64,000 bases of DNA, taken from Magnetospirillum sp. 15-1 (GTDB lineage Bacteria; Pseudomonadota; Alphaproteobacteria; Rhodospirillales; Magnetospirillaceae). This document shows positions 34,669 through 43,042 of this stretch, in pieces. The notes beneath the pieces are model-generated. The model searched no databases and was not told where the DNA came from. It was given only the letters and a program-made list of their open reading frames with translations. The translations under genes were made by a program, and so were the position numbers. The stretch's first letter is position 1; each line of letters begins with the position of its first letter. The DNA lies in the NCBI RefSeq assembly GCF_900184795.1, contig NZ_FXXN01000020.1, positions 1 to 64,000 on the forward strand, in the 5' to 3' direction.

Positions 34669-35871
34669 ATGGCCGACATGCCTGCACTCGATTTTTCCAA
34701 ACCATTTAAGGCAATGGTCGCGAATGCGGACCTGACAATCACACCATGGGCGCTCATCAGCCTCCTGAGCGCCGCAGCATCAAATCTGCTCACACCACTG
34801 GCACCCGTTGCCGGCTGGGCGTTCGTGGTCTGTCTTTCCGCCGCAGTGGCGACTTTCTTTCTAGCGGCACGGTCCAAGGCAAGCGATCCCCAAGCCAATC
34901 CGCTACGACTCTATGGAAATGGTCTTCTTGTCGCGGTCGTGCTTGGCTTGGGGTTCGGCAGTGTCTGGACATGGCAACAAATAGCCGGCAACCCGCAGCA
35001 AGGCGTCATCGTAGCAAAGGCACCGGAACTGGCCCCATTGCAGAACCTGCTTCCCGGGATGGTCATCGACCTCCATGCCTTGCGAGATTCCGCGGCATCG
35101 GCCGACGCGGGGATCGAGAGGATCAACCGGAGCGTGAAGCGGGAAACAAGCGAAGATCCCAGGAAAGAACTGGCCAATATGGGCCTGCCGTGGACGGCCG
35201 AGAGTTTCCTCAAATCCATCGAACTTGGTGACCGGAGAAGCATCGACCTTTACTTGGCGGGCGGCATGCGACCCGACGTGCGAACCGATCAGTCCGTACT
35301 TTTCTACGCCATCGTCAGCAACTCCCCCGATCTTGAATGGACGTTAAGGCGCTTCGTCCAAATGGGGCTCGACCTCGATCAGCCAATGGATTTGCACGAT
35401 GGCTCGTACGCGCTCTATCCCAGTGCACAATGGAAGACGCCGGTTTATGTCGCAGCCATGCACGGCAGATTTGCCACGCTTCGCCTGCTGATGCGCCTTG
35501 GGGCGACGACAAAGCCCATGGCCCACGAATTTTCCGCCCTCGTCGCCCAAATCGACGCCGCCGAGGCCGAAAAAGTCCGTATGCGGGACCCAAAATATTG
35601 TGCGGCGAAGAAGTTGCGGGAAAAATTCGGGGAAGTCGTCGAAATGGCAAAAAAATTCTGCCTTGTTGATTTTGAAGCATGCGCCGACAGCGTTGATCCG
35701 AATCGGGGATACCGACATACGGCGATGCTGGTCTGCGAGAAAATGGTCCCTCTGGAGCGGCAATTTGCCCCTCTCAATTGGAGCCCGACCAATCCGACAC
35801 AGCGAAAAAGCTACGTGCAGGCGCTCGAGGCTCTTGGTCAAGATCCAGGTCAAACTTCACAAATTCAGTAA
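34669..35871 (+). CDS. Membrane protein with ankyrin-like C-terminal domain
   Basis: The 400-residue product begins MADMPALDFSKPFKAMVANAD. It has three N-terminal membrane segments within the first 110 residues (ALISLLSAAASNLL, AGWAFVVCLSAAVATFFLA, GLLVAVVLGLGFGSVWTW). A linker is followed by ankyrin-like repeats in the soluble C-terminal part (ESFLKSIELGDRRSIDLYLAGGM; KTPVYVAAMHGRFATLRLLMRLGA). It is on the plus strand, alone among minus-strand ICE backbone genes, with lower GC, so it is probably cargo. I cannot name a function. Confidence 0.6.
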   Translation: MADMPALDFSKPFKAMVANADLTITPWALISLLSAAASNLLTPLAPVAGWAFVVCLSAAVATFFLAARSKASDPQANPLRLYGNGLLVAVVLGLGFGSVWTWQQIAGNPQQGVIVAKAPELAPLQNLLPGMVIDLHALRDSAASADAGIERINRSVKRETSEDPRKELANMGLPWTAESFLKSIELGDRRSIDLYLAGGMRPDVRTDQSVLFYAIVSNSPDLEWTLRRFVQMGLDLDQPMDLHDGSYALYPSAQWKTPVYVAAMHGRFATLRLLMRLGATTKPMAHEFSALVAQIDAAEAEKVRMRDPKYCAAKKLREKFGEVVEMAKKFCLVDFEACADSVDPNRGYRHTAMLVCEKMVPLERQFAPLNWSPTNPTQRKSYVQALEALGQDPGQTSQIQ

Positions 35872-35935
35872 TCGGTGCTGCACTCACGGTCGGGGCACGA
35901 TCTTGCTGGCCGTGCTCATGGCGACCAGAGGGCGC

Positions 35936-36883
35936 TCACGCGCCGCCCCCCGCTGCGAACCGCCATACCGGGATGCCCATCTTGCGGGCCTTGTCGGCGA
36001 GGTTTTCGGAGATGCCGGAGCCGGGGAAGGCGATCACCCCGATGGGCAGGACCTCCAGCATCCGGTCGTTGCGCTTGAACGGCGCGGCGTTCTTATGGCG
36101 GGTCCAGTCGGGCTTGAACACCACCTGCGGCACCGCGCGGCTGTCGGCCCAGCAGGCGGCGATGCGTTCGGCGCCCTTGGGACTGCCGCCATGCAGCAGC
36201 ACCATGCCGGGATGCTTGGCGCGGACGCGGTCGAGCACCTCCCAGATGCGGGCGTGGTCGTTGCACTCCAGGCCGCCGGTGAAAGCGATGCGGGGGCCGG
36301 GCGGCATCAGCAGCTGGGTGTCGGCGCGGTGGCGGGCGGCGAGGAAGTCGCGGCTGTCGATCATGGCGGCGGTCAGGGTCCGGTGATTGACCATGGAACC
36401 GACGCGCGGCCGCCAGGTCGAGCCGGTGACCGCCTCGTAGCGCTCGGCGGCGGTGTCGCGGAAGAACTCGAAGGCGTTGCGGCGCTCGATCAAGCCGATG
36501 CCCTGCTCGATCAGCCGTTCCAGCTCGACCGAGGCGATCTCCGAGCCGTTCTGGTCGCGGCGCGAACGGGTCTGGGCCTGCTCGTTGGCATCGAGATCGC
36601 GTTCCAGCCGGTCGATCTTGCGGTGGAAGACGGCGACCAGCGACCACAGCAGGTCGTCGAGATCGTCCTCCAGCCGGGTGTCGGCCAGCATGCCGGCGAT
36701 GGTATCAACGATACCGGCCAGTTCGGCGCGGACCATGTCGGCCTCGGGCAACGGACGGGGATCGGGCTCGTCCTGGCCGGGGCGATAGCCGTAGAGGGCC
36801 AGTTCATCGAGCAGATACCCTGTCGCGGACGGGTGGGATTTCGCTTCCGGTTCGGGACCAAACGGGAGGGTGTCGTGGGTCAT
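35936..36883 (-). CDS. DUF2493 domain protein (SLOG-like)
   Basis: This 315-residue protein has a helical N-terminal half and a C-terminal DUF2493 domain (RIAFTGGLECNDHARIWEVLDRV, MVLLHGGSPKGAERIAACWA, VIAFPGSGISENLADKARKMGIPV). The family has the Rossmann-like fold of SLOG proteins, which bind nucleotide-derived ligands. It is a conserved backbone gene in related ICEs with unknown function. Start at the ATG at 36883. Confidence 0.85.
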   Translation of the reverse strand: MTHDTLPFGPEPEAKSHPSATGYLLDELALYGYRPGQDEPDPRPLPEADMVRAELAGIVDTIAGMLADTRLEDDLDDLLWSLVAVFHRKIDRLERDLDANEQAQTRSRRDQNGSEIASVELERLIEQGIGLIERRNAFEFFRDTAAERYEAVTGSTWRPRVGSMVNHRTLTAAMIDSRDFLAARHRADTQLLMPPGPRIAFTGGLECNDHARIWEVLDRVRAKHPGMVLLHGGSPKGAERIAACWADSRAVPQVVFKPDWTRHKNAAPFKRNDRMLEVLPIGVIAFPGSGISENLADKARKMGIPVWRFAAGGGA

Positions 36884-37204
36884 GGCGGGCTCCTGCTACC
36901 GGTCTGGCCGCGCCTATCGCGGCCTTCACGGGGATCGCCCGCCAGGGCCGCCACCGGGACCGCACCCCGAGCCATGGGCGAGGGGCCGCAGCACCGCAGA
37001 GGAGGATGCGCCGCGCGTTCTTGTCCCGCGAGGAAGCCGGGCCCAAGCCCGGCGGGGAAGAAAGCAAGCGGCGCGTCCTTGCCGGTTCCCGGTCGGACCC
37101 TGGCAGATCCCCATCCCGGAAGGTCGCCGGCGCGGTCCCCTGGGCGAATCCGGAGCCCCGGCCCCGCCGCCTGCCCCCGGCCCGTCACCGGACGCGATGC
37201 ACCC
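36884..37204. other. GC-rich intergenic region with hairpin
   Basis: No gene is supportable in these 321 bp. A perfect hairpin lies at 37036-37053 (GCCGGGC-CCAA-GCCCGGC), which could act as terminator for the Toprim gene transcript or be part of a repeat. The rest is simple GC-rich sequence. Confidence 0.4.
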
Positions 37205-38212
37205 TCAGACCGCATCGCGATGAGGCAGGAACCGCCGCGCGTCTTCGGGAGCGAGCTGATCCGCCAGCCGGGCAAGCATGTGATCGGCGCCGAGCCGCAG
37301 CAGATCGGCGTTGAAATCCTCGCCCCAGGGCACCAGCGGGCGGACCTCGACGCCGGCCGCGTTTCCGCGCGCCGACAGGCTCTCCACCGCCATGCGGCCG
37401 GCGGCGTCGTTGTCGCGGACGACATAGAGCCGGGCCAGCGACGGCGGGAAGACCAGGGCGGCGAGGTGGTTGGCCGACAGGGCGGCGATCATCGACAGGG
37501 CGGGCAGGACGGATTTCAGCGCCAGCACGGTTTCGATCCCCTCCCCCGCCGCCAGCACCTCGGTGGCGATACCGAAGCGCACGCCGTTGCCGAGCAGAGA
37601 GCCTAGCGCCCGGCGCGGATCGGCCAACGGCGCCTTGCCCCGGCCCGATGGAGCGAGCCAGGTGCGCTGCAGGCCGGTGATGGTGCCGCTGTGATCGGTG
37701 ACGGCGGCCAGCAAAGCGGGCCAGGCCTCGCTGGGGGCACCAGCATGGGCGCGATGCCAGACGGCGGGATGAAAGCGCAGGCACGGCCAGCGGAGCGGGC
37801 CGAGGATGCCGCGCGCCCGCAGATAGGTTTCCGCCATCGTGCCGGGGATCGGCCGGCCCAAACGGAACAGCCGGCGGGCCGCCTCGGGCGATCCCGACGG
37901 AGCCGGGTCTGACGGCAAAGGCGGGCGCGGCACGGCGAGAAAGGCGCGGGCCTCGTCGATGGCTGCGCGAAAGTCCAGCCGGCGATTGCGGGCGATGAGA
38001 TCGAGCAGATCGCCATGTTCACCGGTGGCGGCATCGCTCCAGTGGCCGGCCCGGTCGCCGGACAGCCGGACATACAGACTGCGTCCCGGCGCATTGAGGA
38101 CGTCGCCCACCACCCACCAATTTCCCTGGCGGCGCCCCTGGGACAGATAGGCCCGGCACACCGCCTCGGCGTTTCCGGCAAGGCGGTGGGCGAGATCGGC
38201 GGCGATGGACAT
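37205..38212 (-). CDS. Toprim-domain primase-like protein (DUF7146/Toprim_3)
   Basis: From the ATG at 38212 (MSIAADLAHRLAGNAEAVCRAYL) the product has 335 residues. The N-terminal part resembles the zinc-finger-like region of ICE primases (NWWVVGDVLNAPGRSLYVRLSG, GHWSDAATGEHGDLLDLI). The C-terminal part holds a Toprim domain with AGEGIETVLAL and LYVVRDNDAAG, giving the E and DxD metal ligands. It probably takes part in replication or priming of the transferred strand. Confidence 0.85.
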   Translation of the reverse strand: MSIAADLAHRLAGNAEAVCRAYLSQGRRQGNWWVVGDVLNAPGRSLYVRLSGDRAGHWSDAATGEHGDLLDLIARNRRLDFRAAIDEARAFLAVPRPPLPSDPAPSGSPEAARRLFRLGRPIPGTMAETYLRARGILGPLRWPCLRFHPAVWHRAHAGAPSEAWPALLAAVTDHSGTITGLQRTWLAPSGRGKAPLADPRRALGSLLGNGVRFGIATEVLAAGEGIETVLALKSVLPALSMIAALSANHLAALVFPPSLARLYVVRDNDAAGRMAVESLSARGNAAGVEVRPLVPWGEDFNADLLRLGADHMLARLADQLAPEDARRFLPHRDAV

Positions 38213-38269
38213 GACGGGATCTCCCCGAACGTAAGAAAGGCCCGGCGACGGGACCGGGCCAGGAAGAGA

Positions 38270-38395
38270 GAGAATCGGGGCTCCCGCTCCGGCCCCGGTT
38301 GGAGGCTGGCGCCTCCAAACCACCCCCATTTTTATGCATAGAATCAAAGGGGGACCGGGGCATCGCCCCGGAGGGGTCCGGGCGCTAGCTGCCAG
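38270..38395. repeat. Multi-hairpin GC-rich element C (between ParB and Toprim genes)
   Basis: Perfect hairpins occur at 38299-38318 (TTGGAGGC/GCCTCCAA) and 38355-38371 (CCGGGGC/GCCCCGG). On the minus strand, ATGCATAAAAATGG then GGTGGTTTGGAGGC precedes the first hairpin. This closely matches element A (ATGAATAAAAAGAC then GGTGGGTTTGGGAGC), except that the arm bases differ on both sides so that pairing is kept. It is the clearest third copy of the family. Confidence 0.65.
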
Positions 38396-38408
38396 GGATC
38401 GACCGGGA

Positions 38409-40379
38409 CTACTCGGCGGCAAGATCCGACGAGTCCGCCTCGGCCGGCCGACGTAGCGGCTCGGGCAGCCAGCCGGCGCCGTCCAAGACCTGTTCGGCCT
38501 CCCGCGCCATATCGGGCTTACGCAGATGATCGATCATCCGCGCCGCCGTCTCGCCCTTGGCCTCGCGCACCGCCTCCAGGATGCGCGCCTTGGTGACCCG
38601 GCCGAGATAGGTGTCGACGGTGGGGACCCATCCCGCCGCCGCCATGTCGAGTCCCACCGCCCGGGCCAGATGATCGGCATGGACCAGTGCCCCGGCGCGG
38701 CGGTTCCACGGCTCCCGCACCGCATTGACGGTGAGCGCGGCGCAATGGGCCAACAGCGCCATCCGGCTGTCGTGATCGAAGCCGGCCAGGACCCGCCACA
38801 GCTCGGCGGGCTCGTCCGGAAGCTGCTTTTCCCAGGACTGGTGACGGGCATCGATCGCCCTGGCCGAGGGGCTGTCGGCCAGACCCGGCGCCTGGGCGGC
38901 GAAGGTGGCGCTGCGGGCCTCGATCTCCAGGCTGGAATCCGAGGTGTGGTGATGGAACAGCTTGAGGCAAAGCACATGCAGCACCGCCAGCACGGCGGTG
39001 TCCGGATCGCGAGCCAGGGCATCGCGCAGGGCCAGGGTGCGATGGGCGGTCAGTTCAATGACCAGCCGATCCGGCAGCGGCTTGGCGGCATCGTCCTCGT
39101 CATCGACCGGCTCACCGCCCGAGGTCGCGGCCGGGGCATCGACCGGATCGGCCTCAATCCCGGCCTCCGGCTCGGGCTCCATCGGGGCCTCGTCCTCCAG
39201 CCGGACGAAGCCCCGTTCGATCCGCGGAGTCCCGGCCGGATCGATGCTGAGAAAGGCCCCGGCGCGGGCGATTTCGGCCGGATCATAGGCCATGGGCCGG
39301 GTCTCGAACGCCTCGATGGCGGCCTCGATCTCCCCCAATCGGCGATCGATCTCCTCGGGCAGCTCGTCCGCCTCGGCGTGGGATTCCTCCAACTGGGCGT
39401 ATTCGGCGTGGAGCGCCGCCAGACCGGCCTGCTCCTCCTCGCTTAGTGCCGCCGGCTCACCGATCAGGCGACGCAGCCCGGCGGTATGGCCATAAGGGAA
39501 ATCCGCCGCCGCCTCGACCCATTTCCAACCTTCCGCCTGGAGATTGGCCGCTTCGGCCTCCAGCCTCTCGGCGACCAGACGGTCGAGCACGGCGATATCG
39601 TGCAGCCAGCCGCCGTCATCGGACTGGAACAGGTCGCGCTGGACCACGCCGCCCGCCGCCTCGTAGGCCGCGATGCCGACGAAGCGCGCCCGCTTGTCGG
39701 TGGCGCGCACCGCCCCTTCGGTCAGCAGTTTGCGGATGTAGAAGGGCTCCTTGTTGTAGGCGGTGGCGAGGTTCTCCCACACCTGCTCCTGGCGGGCGGG
39801 GTCGGCGACGATGGTGAAGGCCATCAGCTGTTCCAGCGTCATCTGGTCATCGCCGTAGAGATCGAGCAGCTTGGGCGACACCGCCGCCAGACGCAGGCGC
39901 TGCCGGACCACCGCCGGGGTGATGAAGAAGCGGGCGGCGATCTCCTCCTCGCCCAGCCCGCTGTCGCGCAGGGCCACGAAGGCGCGGAACTGGTCGAGGG
40001 GATGCAGCGGCGCGCGCTGAATGTTCTCGGCCAGCGAATCCTCGATGGCCAGGCCCTCGGTCCGCACCACGCAGGGGATCGGCGCGGTCCTGGCCAGCCG
40101 CTTCTGTTTGATCAGCAGTTCCAGCGCCCGGAAGCGGCGGCCGCCGGCCGGCACCTCGAACAGCCCGGTCTCATTGCCATCGGCATCGCGCACCGGCCGG
40201 ACGCTGAGCCCCTGCAGCAGGGTGCGGGCTGCGATGTCCTCGGCCAGATCCTCGATGGAAACGCCGGCCTTGATCCGGCGGACATTGGCCTGGGACAGCA
40301 CCAGCTTGTCGAAGGGAATATCCCGGGACGCGCTCAGGACGATCCGGGGCAGGGAAGGCTTGGAACGTGGGTTTGCCAT
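38409..40379 (-). CDS. parB: ParB/RepB/Spo0J family partition protein
   Basis: The start at 40379 (MANPRSKPSLPRIVLSASRDIP) gives 656 residues, long for ParB but typical of ICE/plasmid versions. The ParB nuclease-like/CTPase domain is visible (IPFDKLVLSQANVRRI, LLQGLSVRP, VPAGGRRFRALELL, LAENIQRAPLHPLDQFRAF), followed by a helix-turn-helix (IAARFFITPAVVRQRLRLA). The C-terminal 400 residues are acidic and helical. No ParA is encoded in the window, so it may act in regulation or maintenance of the excised circle. A conserved leader lies upstream. Confidence 0.92.
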   Translation of the reverse strand: MANPRSKPSLPRIVLSASRDIPFDKLVLSQANVRRIKAGVSIEDLAEDIAARTLLQGLSVRPVRDADGNETGLFEVPAGGRRFRALELLIKQKRLARTAPIPCVVRTEGLAIEDSLAENIQRAPLHPLDQFRAFVALRDSGLGEEEIAARFFITPAVVRQRLRLAAVSPKLLDLYGDDQMTLEQLMAFTIVADPARQEQVWENLATAYNKEPFYIRKLLTEGAVRATDKRARFVGIAAYEAAGGVVQRDLFQSDDGGWLHDIAVLDRLVAERLEAEAANLQAEGWKWVEAAADFPYGHTAGLRRLIGEPAALSEEEQAGLAALHAEYAQLEESHAEADELPEEIDRRLGEIEAAIEAFETRPMAYDPAEIARAGAFLSIDPAGTPRIERGFVRLEDEAPMEPEPEAGIEADPVDAPAATSGGEPVDDEDDAAKPLPDRLVIELTAHRTLALRDALARDPDTAVLAVLHVLCLKLFHHHTSDSSLEIEARSATFAAQAPGLADSPSARAIDARHQSWEKQLPDEPAELWRVLAGFDHDSRMALLAHCAALTVNAVREPWNRRAGALVHADHLARAVGLDMAAAGWVPTVDTYLGRVTKARILEAVREAKGETAARMIDHLRKPDMAREAEQVLDGAGWLPEPLRRPAEADSSDLAAE

Positions 40380-40440
40380 GGGAGTTCTCCGTGACGGGCC
40401 GGCCGGAAGCCTCTCTCCCGACCCCGAACCCGTCACCAGA
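40380..40440 (-). promoter_or_regulatory. Conserved 5' leader of parB (shared with ardC)
   Basis: Read on the minus strand the 60 nt before parB contain, in order, GGTGACGGG, then GAGAGAGG, TTC, CCGGCCCGTC and GGAGA, then the start codon. The same blocks with the same spacing precede ardC (42083-42143), although the two genes are unrelated, while the bases between blocks differ. GGAGA serves as ribosome site. The upstream blocks are candidates for a shared operator or mRNA element. Confidence 0.6.
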
Positions 40441-40460
40441 ACCCCGTCCCGCCTCTTCCT

Positions 40461-40775
40461 CTATTCCTCCGGCCCCGGCCGCAGGGCCGCTTCGTAATCC
40501 CGGCCGCCGTAAAACACCCCGATGACGGAGATCCGGTCGTCCGCCACGGCATAGGCGATCACTGTGCGCCGACGGTAGCTGGTGATGCGCAATCCGGGGC
40601 GAATGTCGTCGCGACGGTGTCCCCGAAGCGGAAACGTCGTCAACCCTTCGCAATGGGTGACAATGGAATCGGTATAGCGCGCCGCCACCGCGGGCGATGC
40701 CGCCGCCGCGATGGTGCGATAGAGCGCCACCAGCTGGTCCTGGGCCTCGGGGGAAAAGACGACGGGGATGCTCAC
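40461..40775 (-). CDS. ParE/RelE-type toxin
   Basis: The 104-residue product (MSIPVVFSPEAQDQLVALYRTI, later FPLRGHRRDDIRPGLRITSYRRRTVIAYAV and VIGVFYGGRDYEAAL) has the ParE pattern. Its start overlaps the antitoxin stop by 4 bp. ParE toxins of this group block DNA gyrase. It is the toxin of a pair that would punish loss of the ICE. Confidence 0.92.
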   Translation of the reverse strand: MSIPVVFSPEAQDQLVALYRTIAAAASPAVAARYTDSIVTHCEGLTTFPLRGHRRDDIRPGLRITSYRRRTVIAYAVADDRISVIGVFYGGRDYEAALRPGPEE

Positions 40776-41050
40776 GTCGGGGCGCTGCCCTTCCGGTGTT
40801 CCGCCGCCAGCGCCGCCCGCACCTGATCGGCGGTCCGGGCACGGGAGGGATCGGCCTGGAGCGCGTCAAAGGCCGGCCCCACCTGATCGCGCAGCCAGCC
40901 CTCGACGGCACGGTCGCGGGCGAGAAGGGCACGCAATCCGTCGCGGATCACCTCGCTTTCGCTGGCATATTCCCCGGCCGCGACCTTGGCCTTCACAAGG
41001 TCCGCCATCTCGTTCGGCAAGGTGATGCTGAATTGCTGGGTCGAACGCAT
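40772..41050 (-). CDS. ParD-type antitoxin
   Basis: The start at 41050 (MRSTQQFSITLPNEMADLVKAKVAAGEYASESEVIRDGLRAL, shown in parts: MRSTQQFSITLPNEMADL and SESEVIRDGLRAL) is a ribbon-helix-helix ParD. The C-terminus (92 residues in total) binds the toxin. The first gene of the pair, it likely autorepresses from the 85 bp behind ardC. Confidence 0.9.
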   Translation of the reverse strand: MRSTQQFSITLPNEMADLVKAKVAAGEYASESEVIRDGLRALLARDRAVEGWLRDQVGPAFDALQADPSRARTADQVRAALAAEHRKGSAPT

Positions 41051-41134
41051 GAACCCCTCCACGAGCCAAAGGCAGTAGGATTCAATCCTACTTCTCTCCC
41101 GCCGGCCATGGCAACGGTACCGTTGGGACATCGG

Positions 41135-42082
41135 TCACGCCCCCTGCCCGACCATGCTTTCCGGCCGGAACGCCAGCAGATACTCCGCCGCTTTCGACGC
41201 GGCACCGGCGGCACGGATGATGGCGCGATTGTCCTGGCGCAGCACGTCGAGCCAGGAGGCGATGTAATCGGCGTGCCGGACCGTCGGCACGATGCCCAGG
41301 GTCGCGCAGGTGAAGGCGCTGGTCATCTCGGCCACCAGTTCCTCCTGGGCGTAGGACTTCGAGCCGAAATGGCCCGAGTGATCGCGGCCGAGACGGGAGG
41401 GATGGCCGGTCCAGTGTCCGAGCTCATGCAGGGCGGTGCGGTGCCAGTTGATCGGCTCGAAATAGGCATCGGGGCGCGGCACCTGGACGTAATCATGGGC
41501 CGGGCTGTAGAACGCCCGCTCGCCGCCGATGCGAAACGTCGCCCCCGTGGCCCGGATCAGCGCTTCCGCCTGGGGCAGGATCAGCCCCTCCGGGATCGGC
41601 GGCAGCGTGGTCGCGATGTCCTTGGGCAGATCGTCGCATTGATCGGCATTGAACACGGTGAAGCGCTTGAGAAAGGCGATGACGCCCGGCTCGCTGCCCT
41701 CGCGCTCGGCCCGGCGGCGTTCCCCGTCGGGAATAAAGCGGTCGGCATAGACCACCGTGGTACCCATCTCGCCCTTGCGGACATGGCCGCCCAAGGCCAA
41801 GGCTTGGCGGAAGGTCAGCCAGCCCTGGCCGGAAAAGCCGTGTCTGAACACCGCCCCCCACAAAATGAGGATGTTGATGCCGGAATAGCGGCGTCCGGTG
41901 GAGGCGTTTCGAGGCAGACCGAGATCGGCGCCGGTATCGGAATGCCCCCAGGGCTGCACCCAGGGCAGACGCCCGGCCTCCAGTTCGGCGATGATCCGGT
42001 CGGTGATATCCTGATAAAGGCTGGTCCGCTCCCGGGATTGACGATCCGGAGAGGGACGTGTTCCTGCTATGGCATGGGTCAT
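41135..42082 (-). CDS. ardC: ArdC-like antirestriction protein with zincin domain
   Basis: This 315-residue protein has an N-terminal single-stranded DNA-binding domain (LYQDITDRIIAELEAGRLPWVQPW; INILILWGAV) and a C-terminal zinc-peptidase-like domain with HELGHWTGH (HExxH) and a downstream EELVAEMTSA. ArdC proteins enter the recipient with transferred DNA and protect it from restriction. This is fitting for an ICE, and notable next to the restriction-like operon left of the att site. Confidence 0.92.
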   Translation of the reverse strand: MTHAIAGTRPSPDRQSRERTSLYQDITDRIIAELEAGRLPWVQPWGHSDTGADLGLPRNASTGRRYSGINILILWGAVFRHGFSGQGWLTFRQALALGGHVRKGEMGTTVVYADRFIPDGERRRAEREGSEPGVIAFLKRFTVFNADQCDDLPKDIATTLPPIPEGLILPQAEALIRATGATFRIGGERAFYSPAHDYVQVPRPDAYFEPINWHRTALHELGHWTGHPSRLGRDHSGHFGSKSYAQEELVAEMTSAFTCATLGIVPTVRHADYIASWLDVLRQDNRAIIRAAGAASKAAEYLLAFRPESMVGQGA

Positions 42083-42143
42083 GGCGGATCTCCAAGACGG
42101 GCCGGACGAGAACCCTCTCTCGCCCCTTCAATCCCGTCACCGC
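42083..42143 (-). promoter_or_regulatory. Conserved 5' leader of ardC (shared with parB)
   Basis: The minus-strand sequence before ardC has GGTGACGGG, GAGAGAGG, TTC, CCGGCCCGTC and GGAGA with the same order and nearly the same spacing as before parB at 40380-40440. The leader of the Toprim gene (38213-38280) keeps a weaker version (CCCGTC and GGGAGA). Confidence 0.6.
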
Positions 42144-42165
42144 CGGACCGGCCGCCCTCTTCCTC

Positions 42166-42994
42166 TCACGCCTCCCGTGCCGTCCACCTCCGCTTCAGGA
42201 TGTCGCGGTAGCCGCCGCTCACCAGCCGGCTGGCGATACGCAGCAGGCGCTGGACCCGCAGGCGGAGGTAATCGGAGCGCCCCGCCCAATCCTCCCGGAC
42301 GGCCCGTTCGCCGAACAGGGCCGCGGCGATCTCGCGCCGGCTGGCCCCCGCTGCCATTCCGTCATGAGCCCGCAACGCCAGCAGCCAGCGCTCGGCCACC
42401 GGCTCGGCCGCATAGAGCTGGCGCGGCAGCCGGCCCAGCCGCCAGAGCTGACACAATCGCCGCAGGGTGACCAGACCTGGCTCCGCTTGATGGAATCCCC
42501 GCAAAGCGTAATGGAAGCGGACCGGCCCCTCCAGCACGCTGCCGGTGGTCAGGTGGAGTTGAAGATGGCGGATGCCGTCGCTGAACAGCAGATGTTCCCC
42601 ACCGTTAGCCATCCGCAGAACCGTGGTCAGTGCCGGGAAGTCATGGATATCGAAGGCATCCCCGGTACCGGGAGATACCGGCTCGGCGGTGACGGTCAGC
42701 ACCAGGGGATTGATCGGGGCGTCCCAGAATATGGCCGGGTTTTCCCCCTCCCCGGCGAAAAAGGATCCCCCAGGGAATACCAGGAAAGGGGGCGGACAAG
42801 GTGATGACGCGGAGACTCGTTTGCCCGCGAAATTGGGATACCGGCAGGGCAGTGGCGGCAAAGGTGGGATTGCGTCGAAGCCATTGCCAAGCCCAACCGG
42901 CCCGATCCGCCTTGCGCAGTAATTCGTATCGTGTGGGATCGCGCCAGTCGGCTCCTGGACTCGCGCCGGATGTGGCGAACCATTCCTCGGGCAT
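42166..42994 (-). pseudogene. DUF6499/DUF2285 domain protein, frameshifted
   Basis: The N-terminal part, read from the ATG at 42994, is MPEEWFATSGASPGADWRDP and continues AWQWLRRNPTF, the usual DUF6499 opening. Near 42765 the reading must shift by one base at a run of G residues (CTGGGGGATCC) to continue as FFAGEGENPAIFWDAPINPLVLTV and into the DUF2285 C-terminus (DYLRLRVQRLLRIASRLVSGGYRDIL). As given the gene is broken; a one-base sequencing error would restore it. Members are ICE-borne DNA-binding-like proteins, often regulators near replication genes. Confidence 0.8.
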
Positions 42995-43042
42995 AGGGGA
43001 ATCCCTCCTCTCATCGAGACCCGGTCATGAAAAATGCCGGAG

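Noticed and set aside
37006-37314. Plus-strand reading frame between the DUF2493 and Toprim genes
   Set aside because: Arg/Pro-rich translation of GC-rich non-coding DNA that also runs into the antisense of the Toprim gene.
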